A stretch of DNA of 64,000 bases, taken from Baylisascaris procyonis (Eukaryota; Nematoda; Chromadorea; Rhabditida; Ascarididae). Positions 51,601 to 62,747 of the stretch are shown here, piece after piece. The notes beneath the pieces are model-generated. The model had not been told where the DNA came from. It made no database searches and was given only the letters and a program-made list of their open reading frames with translations. The stretch spans positions 4,836,001 to 4,900,000 of the forward strand of contig JAZARR010000154.1 in assembly GCA_037389465.1 (NCBI GenBank), in the 5' to 3' direction. Position numbers and translations under genes: made by a program. Numbering within the stretch: the first letter of the stretch is position 1; the number at the start of each line of letters is the position of its first letter.

Positions 51601-54600
51601 AACGGAAAGCACTACGGGAGAAACTCAAATGCAAGTCGTTCAAGTGGTATCTCGACAACGTTATCCCTAATAAATTTATACCCGATGAAGATGTCGCTGG
51701 ATTTGGAGCTGTAAGCCTTTTCGCCGTTTTATATTGACTGCTAATGGATTGATTGATTTCTATATTTCTGATCTATTTGTTTATGGCAACGTTCTTGATT
51801 CGATGTTACAGCTTATTATTGCCTGATATCCGTACGCATTGCAAGCTTTGTGAGCTAAAGACAGCGATGCGATAGCTGTAAACGATTGCTAGCTAAAGCT
51901 TCAAGTCTTCACGTAGTGCCATCTTGTGTTGTTCATATGTTTTCTAATGAACGATCAGGCAACATGCCATCGAGGAGCACTAAATTCCGCTGGGAGTAAT
52001 TTTCAGTGTTCCATAAATAAATATTTAATGTATAAAAAGGCTAATACGGAAGATGGCTGTCATTCCGAAATAGAAAATTATCACCGAACATTGATGGTAT
52101 GGTACGTTATATGCTCGGGTATAAAGATGCGGTGTTCCACTGGCCGATCGGTGCTTTCTTCTCGGGATCTGTGTAGTAGAGGACGAGCATAAAAGATATA
52201 ATAACGGCAATTCTACATCCGTTTTTTCGAGTGTCGATGATGGCATAAGAATAATATAGTATGAAAGAGGACTTCAGTAAATTTTAATCCCAAGGAATGA
52301 AGAATATTAGACGACATATTTATTGTTACTAGCTATGATTTCCTTTGATATTCTTGGAACTTAATTATGTTCGATTAGGGCGTTTGATCGATGAAATTAT
52401 AGTTGCGAAATCCGGATTCGGGATTGTGCTTGGATACGCTACAACGCGATGAAAAATCGTTGATAACGTTGGGGATATTTGCTTGCCAAACGGGTGGAAG
52501 TTCTGCACAGGTATTATTTTAACAACGTCCACTTATGCTTCCTTGTTGTTCATCTAAAAGAAATTCCGTTTTATGCAATATAGGTATATACCAGGTAACG
52601 GTTAGTGGTTTTTTCCTGTTTCGGAAGTATGTAGCTTGGTATGATTCTCATAGTTTTCTTTGATCCCTGTAAAAAATGTTGTATTTTCTCGTTTTATTAC
52701 CCTGTGGTAAATTCTTTTTCAGTCAAAAAAGGTGTGCTAGACCCATCAATAACCTGTCAATGCCCTGTCTGCCGATTAAAAGGTGCAGGCTTATTTGTAT
52801 AAATGAGCATTTCTTCGAGTGAAGTTTTATCAAATATTTCGATTTATCTAGCAAGGCAATTAGGAGAATTTCCAACTATCTGCTAATCCGTTATGGAAAT
52901 TACGGATCGCAATATTGTTCGGAGTTCACCGTCATCCCGGACCGCGGGCTCTGCCCTCCGAATAACATGAATCGTAAATTGTGGACCGCGAAAGCCTCTA
53001 CGGTCAAAAACTCCCCCGCTCCCGCGGATGCCCTGGTGGTTTTCGTCACCTCTGTGGGCGATAATAGGAACGTGAATTCTGCAGTTGCAAGCTGAAAAAA
53101 AAATTCTCCATTAAGTCGCATAACACAAGGAAACTGCTTAGCAACGTGGCGCATATGTCCCATTAGAGAAAGAACAGTTTACCACGACAGACGGTATCCA
53201 GATAATATGGACACAGTCAAAAAGCATAATGGGAACCATTGATGTGAAATAAAAGAACGTTTTGGATGAATGAAAACACTCGTAATATATCAAGGAGCTC
53301 AGTAACATAGCGTTAATGCAGATTTGTGTAATCCACCGGATGCACAAAGAAAAACTCTTTGCTGCTAGGATTCCACAATCTGCCTATCCCTTCCTCTCCT
53401 TTCATATTTACCTTGCCTTTGATGACGAGAAAAATTCATCTGCCGGAGAAGTAGTCAGATATGCAGTAAGTATCAATTCCGAGAGGAGCGTCTGCTATCC
53501 GAGATTATCTCCCGCTCATCGGCGGGGATTCTGAGAACTCAAACCTCTTCAATAGAGAAACTAATTACTAGTCGGTTGAAGCGATATGCATCTTTTCAGT
53601 CAATTTTTTTAAAGTGTTAGAAAACGTTGATGCGAGTAGGCCTTTTAACAAAAGCCATTTTAAGTATAAATTTGGCCATAAAGACTGTTTTGGGTAAGTT
53701 GGCCATAATTTGGCTGCTTATTTGGATAACATTTTGCTAGATGGGTTGAACGTTGGAAGAAAGACACCTAGTGCTAGCGGGTGAGATGGCAGGTGTTTAC
53801 ATCAAGAAAAAGATGCGTGGCTCCATCGAAGATTATCACTTGATTGGTTAGAGACAACAGGTGAATTATAAAAAGTAAATAGTTATACTACACTACACAG
53901 TACCGAGCAAGTATATTTTGAATGAAGATAGTATATAGGATCATACCTCTGTTACTGAACATCCTTCGCTTCTCGACTCCTCCCCTCCCTACCCCCTCCC
54001 CCTCTACCGTTGCCCTGTGTCGTTTAAAAAGTGGCATTTTATCACCATTTGAGTTAACAAAAAGCTGATTTGAAGGTGTTTTCGTTAACAAAGAACGGTC
54101 TATTACGACGAGAGACAACTTGTGCATCGGTGTTGAGGAGTCGAGAAGATGGGCCAAAGGGTATAATTCGTATGCCAGCATGCGATGATAACAGTGATAA
54201 GTGGTCTCATGAGGTTAGTCACTTCATCTTATAAACTATATTTAATTTTGTATTCATTTATTACCGTTCTATTCATTGCTAGGATTCATTGTAGGAAGGG
54301 GAAGGGGGAGGCAGGCACTGTCTCCTCTTTTATGAATCGTTCAAATCTTCACCGTCCAGTCATTCACCTCGTATATTTAATACATACAAGGTTTCATCTG
54401 AATTTGACAGACGACGTTTCAAAAAAAAGAAAAGAAACAAACATGCACGGATTATCCTCTGTATTTCTTTTTTCCCTCTAACAACTCATTCACCTTCATT
54501 TCCCTACCATCCTCTCTTCGGCCGTCTCACCTGTCCATTCAAGGCTTTTCACCTTTAAACTTTTGCACTTTTTTGCACCTGATGTTTTGACAAACACCTC

Positions 54601-57268
54601 ACCTGTGAAGGAATCCTTCCCTTTCCTTCAATTAGAAGATGGGGAGGAAGGTGGAAAGGTCATACATGTATATGCGCCTTTTCACAATTATCTGTATTCC
54701 GTCTATGTAACATGAATTCCCAATTGTCGAATTTGTTCCCTTTCGAATATTCATGTTTATGTTCGCCTTAAATCATCACAAATCAGAATTGATGAAGCCC
54801 TAGTAGATGTTGGCTGGGAGTGGGGGGAGGGGAGGGGGAGGGTTGGAAGGAGAGCAAAGAGAATAGGGGTAAAAATGTTAATAGTGGGGGTAAAATGTTA
54901 ATAGCCTTAGTAGATGTTGGCTGGGAGTGGGGGGAGGGGAGGGGGGAGGGTTGGAAGAAGAGCAAAGAGGATGGGAGTAAAAATGTTAATAGTGGGGGTA
55001 AAATGTTAATAGCCCTAGTAGATGTTGGCTGGGAGTGGGGGGAGGGGAGGGGGAGGGTTGGAAGGAGAGCAAAGAGGATGGGGGTAAAAATGTTAATAGT
55101 GAGGGTAAAATGTTAATAGCCCTAGTAGATGTTGGCTGGGAGTGGGGGGAGGGGAGGGGGAGGGTTGGAAGGAGAGCAAAGAGGATGGGGGTAAAAATGT
55201 TAATAGGGGGGGTAAAATTTTAATAGCCCTAGTAGATGTTGGCTGGGAGTGGGGGGAGGGGAGGGGGAGGGTTGGAAGGAGAGCAAAGAGAATGGGGGTA
55301 AAAATGTTAATAGTGGGGGTAAAATGTTAATAGCCCTAGAAGATGTTGGCTGGGAGTGGGGGGAGGGGAGGGGGGAGGGTTGGAAGGAGAGCAAAGAGAA
55401 TGGGGGTAAAAATGTTAATAGTGGGGGTAAAATGTTAATAGCCCTAGAAGATGTTGGCTGGGAGTGGGGGGAGGGGAGGGGGGAGGGTTGGAAGGAGAGC
55501 AAAGAAGATGGGGGTAAAAATGTTAATAGTGGGGGTAAAATGTTAATAGCCCTAGAAGATGTTGGCTGGGAGTGGGGGGAGGGGAGGGGGGAGGGTTGGA
55601 AGGAGAGCAAAGAGAATGGGGGTAAAAATGTTAATAGTGGGGGTAAAATGTTAATAGCCGTAGTAGATGTTGGCTGGGAGTGGGGGAAGGGGAGGGGGAG
55701 GGTTGGAAGGAGAGCAAAGAGGATGGGGGTAAAAATGTTAATAGGGGGGGTAAAATTTTAATAGCCCTAGTAGATGTTGGCTGGGAGTGGGGGAGGGGAG
55801 GGGGAGGGTTGGAAGAAGAGCAAAGAGGATGGGGGTAAAAATGTTAATAGTGGGGGTAAAATGTTAATAGCCCTAGAAGATGTTGGCTGGGAGTGCGGGG
55901 AGGAGAGGGGGGAGGGTTGGAAGGAGAGCAAAGAGGATGGGGGTAAAAATGTTAATAGTGGGGGTAAAATGTTAATAGCCCTAGTAGATGTTGGCTGGGA
56001 GTGGGGGAGGGGAGGGGGAGGGTTGGAAGGAGAGCAAAGAGAATAGGGGTAAAAATGTTAATAGTGAGGGTAAAATGTTAATAGCCCTAGAAGATGTTGG
56101 CTGGGAGTGGGGGGAGGGGAGGGGGAGGGTTGGAAGAAGAGCAAAGAGAATAGGGGTAAAAATGTTAATAGTGGGGTAAAATGTTAATAGCCCTAGAAGA
56201 TGTTGGCTGGGAGTGGGGGGAGGGGAGGGGGAGGGTTGGAAGGAGAGCAAAGAGAATAGGGGTAAAAATGTTAATGGTGGGGGTAAAATGTTAATAGCCC
56301 TAGAAGATGTTGGCTGGGAGTGGGGGGAGGGGAGGGGGAGGGTTGGAAGGAGAGCAAAGAGAATAGGGGTAAAAATGTTAATAGTGGGGGTAAAATGTTA
56401 ATAGCTCTAGAAGATGTTGGCTGGGAGTGGGGGGAGGGGAGGGGGGAGGGTTGGAAGGAGAGCAAAGAGAATAGGGGTAAAAATGTTAATAGTGGGGGTA
56501 AAATGTTAATAGCCCTAGAAGATGTTGGCTGGGAGTGGGGGGAGGGGAGGGGGGAGGGTTGGAAGGAGAGCAAAGAGAATAGGGGTAAAAATGTTAATAG
56601 TGGGGGTAAAATTTTAATAGCCCTAGTAGATGTTGGCTGGGAGTGGGGGGAGGGGAGGGGGAGGGTTGGAAGGAGAGCAAAGAGAATGGGGGTAAAAATG
56701 TTAATAGTCTCCTCAAGTCGTGACACCGATCAATGATTTATGCGGAATATAAGTGAAAATGACCTCTGTCGGTTTTTTTCTAATGAGTTTCATTTTATTC
56801 ATCTGGTATCATTGCAAGAATGGAATGGGGTATACTATTTTCTATATACTTACTTGCGTTCAAATTCAATATTTACAAATATTGCCTATTTAGTAGAGTT
56901 AAATTTCGAAACAATATAATTTCCACATAAGCATTAGAGGAAATTATAAATAGAATGTTTGACATTAGTTTTTCGACCATCAGATGCGTTGTAGAGCCGA
57001 AAAAAAAAGACCTCCTACTTGACAATCAGCGACGTTATTGACTGAGACTTGGATTGAAAGTTCATTCGGGGCAGTAACACTTGCTATGCAGATTATATTT
57101 TCAATGATTCGATGTTGATTCGTGTGTAATTTTCAGAATGGACTAATGAAGCATCAAGCAACAGGATTCTGTCTTGATGTTGACGGACTTAAAAGTGGTG
57201 ATGATATCATTGCACGAAAATGTGTCGACGATAAAGCATCGCAAAAATGGGTTTTCATAAACTTTTAA
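45668..57268 (+). CDS. UDP-GalNAc:polypeptide N-acetylgalactosaminyltransferase (GLY/GALNT family), 577 aa
   Basis: Starts mucin-type O-glycosylation by moving GalNAc from UDP-GalNAc to Ser/Thr in the Golgi. Exons: 45668-45811, 46155-46324, 46816-47030, 47662-47833, 48561-48767, 49708-49825, 50806-51000, 51576-51710, 52403-52510, 54076-54213 and 57137-57268. The phases join into 577 residues, normal for the family. A type II signal anchor ([18 protein letters not shown]) lies at about 18-35. The GT-A domain shows [10 protein letters not shown], the metal-binding FLDSHCEAN, the Gal/GalNAc-T motif [13 protein letters not shown], and [10 protein letters not shown] ricin-type lectin domain follows over the last three exons: alpha repeat with CLDTLQ, beta with TTCASV and SDKW, gamma with FCLDVDG and SQKW. 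It resembles C. elegans GLY-3/GLY-6-type enzymes, but I do not assign an orthologue. Introns hold a nested antisense candidate and an 18-copy minisatellite. AATAAA lies at 57640. Confidence 0.95.
46499..46577. repeat. Two tandem 40-bp repeats in intron 2 of the transferase
   Basis: CTGGCAC(G/A)ATACGCGCTTTT begins each 40-bp copy; they differ at a few positions. They are GC-richer than the surrounding intron. Confidence 0.8.
49267..49492. repeat. Direct repeat of about 76 bp in intron 5 of the transferase
   Basis: Copies at 49267-49343 and 49417-49492 share CACCCGACTGGTTCTAAA and, further on, AAATATCTGTAACTTTTTTT, with only a few changes. They are separated by about 73 bp. This is a clear duplication, with no coding potential seen. 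Confidence 0.85.
52900..53347 (-). CDS. Candidate antisense nested gene in a transferase intron, two exons, about 118 aa
   Basis: Within the plus-strand transferase intron 52511-54075, the minus strand has two consistent exons: 53347-53183 ending GTCGTG/GTAAAC, and 53091-52900 starting after a strong TTTTTTTTTCAG and ending with TAA. Both junctions are phase 0. Exon 1 encodes a hydrophobic stretch ([17 protein letters not shown], then [16 protein letters not shown]). Exon 2 is notably GC-rich and encodes [20 protein letters not shown], an Ala/Gly turn and [18 protein letters not shown] recognise no family. The GC-rich block is open on the plus strand too, so chance ORFs or a transposon fragment remain possible. 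The 5' end may need further exons. Confidence 0.3.
54797..56709. repeat. G-rich minisatellite, about 18 copies of a ~107-bp unit
   Basis: Each unit starts GCCCTAG(T/A)AGATGTTGGCTG, carries a G-run block of the form GGGAGTGGGGGGAGGGGAGG, then GGTTGGAAGGAGAGCAAAGA, and ends in two TAAAATGTTAATAG-like pieces. Units are 106-108 bp because G-run length varies. It fills most of the last transferase intron (54214-57136). The G-runs lie on the transcript strand. Long open frames on both strands here are by-products of the repeat. Confidence 0.97.
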
Positions 57269-57726
57269 AAATTATGGGAGATTATTTGCTGAATGAAGAG
57301 ATATTTATTATCGATATGATGCAAATTTTCAATTTAAATGAGCAGATAGAAATTAATGTTGTAGTGGGTATATTTTTATGAGGTGCAGGTCTTTCCGGTC
57401 GTCACTTCCGGTTATATTTTGAAGGTTCGATATAGATGACTTTATTTTATGGAATGATCAATGCAACTAAGTGAGAATATATTCATGCTTTATCTATTCA
57501 GCGAAAAGTTGAACTCTTATTTAAATAACAAAACAAGGCTTTAATTTTTTTTAATTTTCATAGTAATTATTGGCAGCTTATAAAATTATTTAAATCCACC
57601 GTTAATTGACATGAGATTATTTAAGAACTATGAGTGCAGAATAAAATATAAAAATAAACAAGAAAATAGCAAAAATAGATCGTATTTGTAAAGAGTATAT
57701 TCTAAGAAAACAACAAAGATTAAATA

Positions 57727-57806
57727 GGTGTACACGTTTCGGCCCTTATTCGTTTACGTGTGCACCTGAGTTATGCGTGGGCCATCATCAGAACGATACG
57801 CATAAC
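57727..57806. repeat. Two adjacent hairpin-forming inverted repeats
   Basis: Arm pair 1: GGTGTACACG at 57727 and CGTGTGCACC at 57757 (9 of 10 pair, 20-nt loop). Arm pair 2: GTTATGCGT at 57770 and ACGCATAAC at 57798 (perfect, 19-nt loop). They are three bases apart and about 80 bp past the transferase poly(A) signal. They may be part of a small mobile element or an RNA structure. Confidence 0.6.
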
Positions 57807-58419
57807 CCTGTTAGTTGATGAAAGGTTGTAATGTTAGTGAAACAACACGATGTAAAGGGTAGCATAATAAGGGAACAGATGGAAGTAGAAAAGAAAACCT
57901 AGTAACATAACAGACGAGGAGTAGAATGAAGAAATACAACTGAAGTCGTAAAGGGAACTATGGATTAGTTCGTGATAATATCCAATCATATCCTTAGTTA
58001 TTTGATTGTTACTGTTTTGTGGAACAACTTCAAATCTTGTTTCATTTCTTTTTTTCATCATTGTTTACTCTCTCATTCTTTATACGAACTTTTCGTTATT
58101 TGGCAATTAAGTGGACATTACTCTTCAGCAGTCTCTCTTATATGGGGATGATAGTAGCAAATAAAGGCAAAATTATTGAATGCAAATATGGAACGAATTA
58201 ATGAAAAAGGTTGTCTCTGAAAGTTTTATGCATAAATCGAGGATCATTTGAGACATGCAGGTACTAGAATTTTTTTAAGGAGTGGAAATGCTTGGGTTCC
58301 TTTAACTTTTAATGAAAAAATTCTTTATGATTTCAGGGGTTAGGAAATTCGATTGTACTATTAAAATATCACTTGTATTTCCTATCTCTAATCTTGTAGA
58401 TTATTCTTCATTTTGTAAA

Positions 58420-58480
58420 ATTTATTTATTTATTTACATATTTATTTATTTATTCATTTGTTTATTTGTTTATTTATCTA
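58420..58480. repeat. Interrupted (TTTA)n repeat
   Basis: TTTA units with a few TTTG, TTCA and TACA variants. Confidence 0.85.
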
Positions 58481-60991
58481 GTTATGTTTTTCTCGGTTGC
58501 CTTAAAGCAATTTTATGATAGCGTCGAATAAGAAAAAAAAAAAAAATTGAAAATTGAAATCATATACTTTCTATATTATTATCGCATTCGATCATAAATT
58601 TGCATCGTATTTTTGGTCATTTTATTTCATCTTGAATTTATCTATGCATTTTCTTATTTATAACGATCAAAGAATAGAGATGGCTATTTTTTACGAATTA
58701 AAAAAATAATGCAAAGCGATGATCTATTGCAATATATTTTAATTGATTATATTCGAAATTTTCAATAATGGCATCGTTTTGTATAGGTTTATTCTACGCA
58801 TAGATGTATTATTATCAATTTTATAGTCGATCCTTTATATTGCTATTTTTTATTTAATATGCGCAAGAATTTATTAATTCAGCGAAACATTTTTTTTTTC
58901 GTTTAATTTCTCTAAAATTTTGATTGATTAATTTCTAATTTTTTGAGGGAATTAAAGTATAACATCGATTGTGATTGTGACAAGTCGAGTAATCGTTTTT
59001 CAAGCTTTAAATTGCCCGGATTCTCATACATTTAGCGTTGAGCCTTTCACGGATTGAATCATATTGGTGGGATAACATCAGGTAGAACCTCCGCGAGTAT
59101 AGATTTACCAGAATTTTATAGTTGAACAAGAGGATTGGAAGGAATCTTTTAAAGAGCTACTATTTATTTGAAAGTCTGGATCATTAATATCCATTAAAGG
59201 TGAATTTTTTAGAATTATAATTTAACAAAATAATTAAATTTTTAATTAAAGTAAATTAATTATAATAACTAAGGATAGAAGATGTATTCATCTTCAATTA
59301 TGATATGTGATCAATTGTTTTGATGATATTATTGCTAATATCAATGGATATTTTATACGAATGACTTGCGGTGTATTCATTCATGCAGGTCCTCTCTATC
59401 ATTCCATATTGTGATTTATTCCATCCAATTGCATATCCAGTTCGCTCGTCTCTTTATATTCTCTACTGTGATTTTTGATTTTTATTTATTCACTTCATTT
59501 GTATTGATAATTAAATTTAATATCATTAACGATTATTAGCTATGGCCAGGTTTAGTCCATCAAATCTATTCTGCAACTATGGTGAGATAAGCGTTTTTAA
59601 CCGGTTTTAATCTATTTTCAGATAATTTGAAGCATTAAAAAAGGTTTTGTTAGTGCGACATGATGTTTGACTTGAGCCTGGTCGCGGATGCGATGCTAAT
59701 CGGAGTCGATTTCAACTCCAAACTCCCATCCCTCCGAATTTATATGTTAGGCAATTTCGCTTTCCAGTTATTAATATTATTCACAATGCTGTCAGCACTG
59801 AACAAATAACGGGTCTCTTTGAAGGATATAAAATTGAATGAAATAGATGAATATCATTGAAGGACGTAATGGATGGGTGCTCATGATATATTGGTTTATA
59901 TTTAGCTATACGATGAGGGAGATCGCATTTATGAGGAAGCAATTCGACGATACTTTTTTGTTTGTTTAGTTTCGAGTAGATTATTGGCGTATGAAAGCGA
60001 TCATTCTCGAGAATAATTTCCTTCGAAGATGTTGAAATGATGTATAAATTGATTTTCAAAAAGTTTTAAGTAGGGGAATCGTGTGCTGTGCAACAGAGTA
60101 TCTCATTACCGCTTATCTTTTGTACGCAATAAACACTCGGGATATTTTGATGTATTTTTTATTATATTAGTGGTTATTATTTTGAAATGTTTTGATTTAT
60201 TTCCGGTTTTTATTTAGTCATATTTGCTCTTTTAGAGTGCCAAAAGAGATGATAGGAAAAGGGAATGGAGGGAAAAAGGAGTGAACGGGAACAGAAAAGC
60301 TCCGGCTGGCATTATACAAATGCCTAGTAATATCTGTTGAAGGTTCATACGTTCTTTTTTTTGTGCATATAGTAATGTTTTGGTGCGTTGAATCCTGAAA
60401 TTTCCTGACAGAAAGGGGGGGGGAGGGAATCGAGGGAGTTAGGAAGGGGAGGAGTTTTTATTGCGATATGGCTCCATTCTGGCACTTTTAAAAGCAATTG
60501 TTTTTTAATACTGTGATATTGGATATTCGCTCACAATAAACATTTAAAACATTCGACTCGTCTTCTGCTACTCGTTCTCAACGACACATCAATTATTTCA
60601 TATATGATAATACGTGGTCCATTAAATATTCAATTTGTTGTTATTTTATTTGTTTTTTTTTCAGTATTTTTAAATAAGGATAATTTTTATAGGAATTGAT
60701 AAAAATTATATTTCATGATGTATTTTACGGATTGAAATATTTTCATGAGGGAATCATTTGCAAATTTTTGAAAGTTAGAGCCTTTAATTATGAGCATAAC
60801 GAAATATTGAAAAAATTTCTTTGTAAATTATCGAGAATTGATAAGATTTTATCATAAAACATAGAGATTATCAGTGATATCGGTTTCTGTCATGCGCAAA
60901 CACATTTAACGATTCACATCTAATGATCGAAGAATTCTTCGTGCGAAGAAATGTTTTTCTTGTAATGAATGCATTATAATGTTTTAATGAT

Positions 60992-61003
60992 CTTTTATAA
61001 TAG
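60992..61003 (+). other. Probable trans-splice or 5'-UTR acceptor of DENR
   Basis: CTTTTATAATAG ends 13 nt before the DENR ATG at 61017. The short spacing fits spliced-leader addition, though the site lacks the preferred TTTCAG. Confidence 0.4.
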
Positions 61004-61016
61004 GTGCTATTCACTG

Positions 61017-62747
61017 ATGGACTCTACAGAAACGCAACAGAAATCAGCAATTTCAACAAATGGTTTCGATCCAGATGTTAAATATCCACTCGTTGTGCAA
61101 TATTGTGGAGGTAGGTTTTCATTTCCGTTTTTAATTGTCAGCCTATAACTGCGCGTTTTTGATGAATACATTCAATATGTGAATAGTAGTCGGTGGTAAA
61201 TTGAAACATATTCGAAGGGATGAGAATCTGATCGATTCGGATGCGAAATTCGTGTAGAAAAATGAAGCTTCTCGGAGATTTTTGATGAATTCGCAGCGAA
61301 CTAGGAGTTTTCTTTGCGCTTTCTGAGTGTAAAGTTTCTTTTGGTAATCCTTCAGTCGCACTAAACAAGGTGAGGGATATTATTTTAAAAACAAAAAACA
61401 AAAACAAAATTATTTTTAATTGTTATTATTATTTTTTATTCAGTGTTATTTAATTATTATTTAAGATTATTATTTTAAGAATGTGGGTTATTTTTAAGAA
61501 TGTTCGATGCCACTGGAATATTGTGAATACAGTGGAATAGCAGATCGATGCCATAAATGGCTGGAGAAGAATATGCCTTCGGAGATGGAACGTCTACAAT
61601 TAGCTGAAGGTGATGAGGCGCCTGATGCCGAAAAGAAACATCAAAAACGTGGAGGCAAAGTTGGTTGATTATGTCAGCAATATTACGATAAAATCGATTC
61701 AATGTTTTGTTTATCAGTTAAAAATGGCAAATATTCTTGCAAAACAAGAAAGATTAGTAGATTTGGGGGAAGCGAGAGCATGATGGATTAAAGGATTAAG
61801 GATGCTTTAAGATGGCCTCTCAGATTTTGGTTGTGAAGCAATCATCGAAGATGAATTGATAAGTCTTCATTAGATCGCAATTGAGAGAGACGTTGAACTA
61901 AAATTTATTTATTGCTGTATAAGGCTTTAAAACACTAAACACTTATTCAGCTTTTTTCGTTTTTAAATGGTGATTTAATACGAAATGAATGCATTGAAGG
62001 GTTCAAAACCGGTGAGTGAAAAAGCGGCATCGGGTAAAAAGAAGACACCACTACCTGCAAAAGTGACATTGCAAAGAGCACCTCGTGGCAAAAATAAATC
62101 TGTCACAGTGATTAAAGGACTTGCAACATTTGGTTAGCGCTTTTTAAATGCTCTCTTCTTTTCTTTCTTTTTTTTTGGCTTATAAAAATAAATTGCTGAT
62201 TTTTTCTAAGTATTTTCAGATATTTAGCATTGAGGATATATAATCGGAGTTACTAACTGTTGATTTACATGATCATGCTGTGCTTATTGCTTAATTAGTA
62301 GCTAATATTACCCTATTTTCAACCTCAAATATCCACCCATTAGATGACCTTCAATTTTCTTTGCATAAATTATTGCCCTCTTTTAGGGCAGCCATCGGTG
62401 AATTCATGCCGAATGCTTCCAATTAGCACTCACCCAGATTTACTTAGTAAATATTTTGCACTAGTTTTTTATTAGAATTAGTATCGATCAGTTGATCTAT
62501 AAGTAGATGGTACAACACATAATTGCCTAGAATATGATCATGTTATATTGTTGAATTTTCAGATGTAGATTTGAAAGCAGCAGCAAAATTTTTCGCAGGA
62601 CGTTTTGCATGTGGATCGTCAGTGACCGGAGCCGATGAGATAGTCGTTCAAGGTGATGTTAAAGATGATCTATTCGATATTATCACCGAGAAATGGCCAA
62701 ATATTGATGAAGAATCCATCGAAGACCTCGGCGATCAAAAACGCTGA
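61017..62747 (+). CDS. DENR: Density-regulated protein (DENR), translation re-initiation/recycling factor, 190 aa
   Basis: DENR works with MCT-1 (MCTS1) on the 40S ribosome to remove deacylated tRNA after termination and to promote re-initiation after upstream ORFs. Exons: 61017-61110, 61499-61659, 62000-62132 and 62563-62747. The phases join into 190 residues, close to the roughly 200 of animal DENR. The N-terminal zinc-binding region has cysteines at 30, 33, 40 and 49 (YCGECSMPLEYCEY, then RCHKWLEKNMPSE). A basic linker follows (about 76-105). The C-terminal SUI1/eIF1 domain runs from about residue 106: KSVTVIKGLATFDVDLKAAA, then FACGSSVTGADEIVVQGD and a WPNIDEESIEDLGDQKR end. The exon 3 acceptor (TTGAAG) is weak but is the only one that keeps frame and domain. 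Start chosen as the first ATG after the upstream acceptor. Confidence 0.95.

Larger units (their letters stand above)
57269..61016. other. Intergenic between transferase and DENR
   Basis: AT-rich DNA. It contains the transferase 3' UTR with AATAAA at 57640-57645, two adjacent hairpins just beyond it, and an interrupted (TTTA)n tract at about 58420-58480. No open frame here looks like a gene: those at 57834-58061, 58019-58201 and 59781-60059 lack motifs and splice context. Two genes in the same orientation about 3.7 kb apart are too far for a typical nematode operon. Confidence 0.6.

Noticed and set aside
53888..54181. 97-codon minus-strand frame
   Set aside because: Shadow of the transferase's beta-lectin exon (54076-54213).
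54783..56736. Many open frames of 60-170 codons on both strands ([15 protein letters not shown] and [15 protein letters not shown])
   Set aside because: They come from the G-rich minisatellite. Frame changes with unit length (106-108 bp), both strands are open, and the array lies in an intron.
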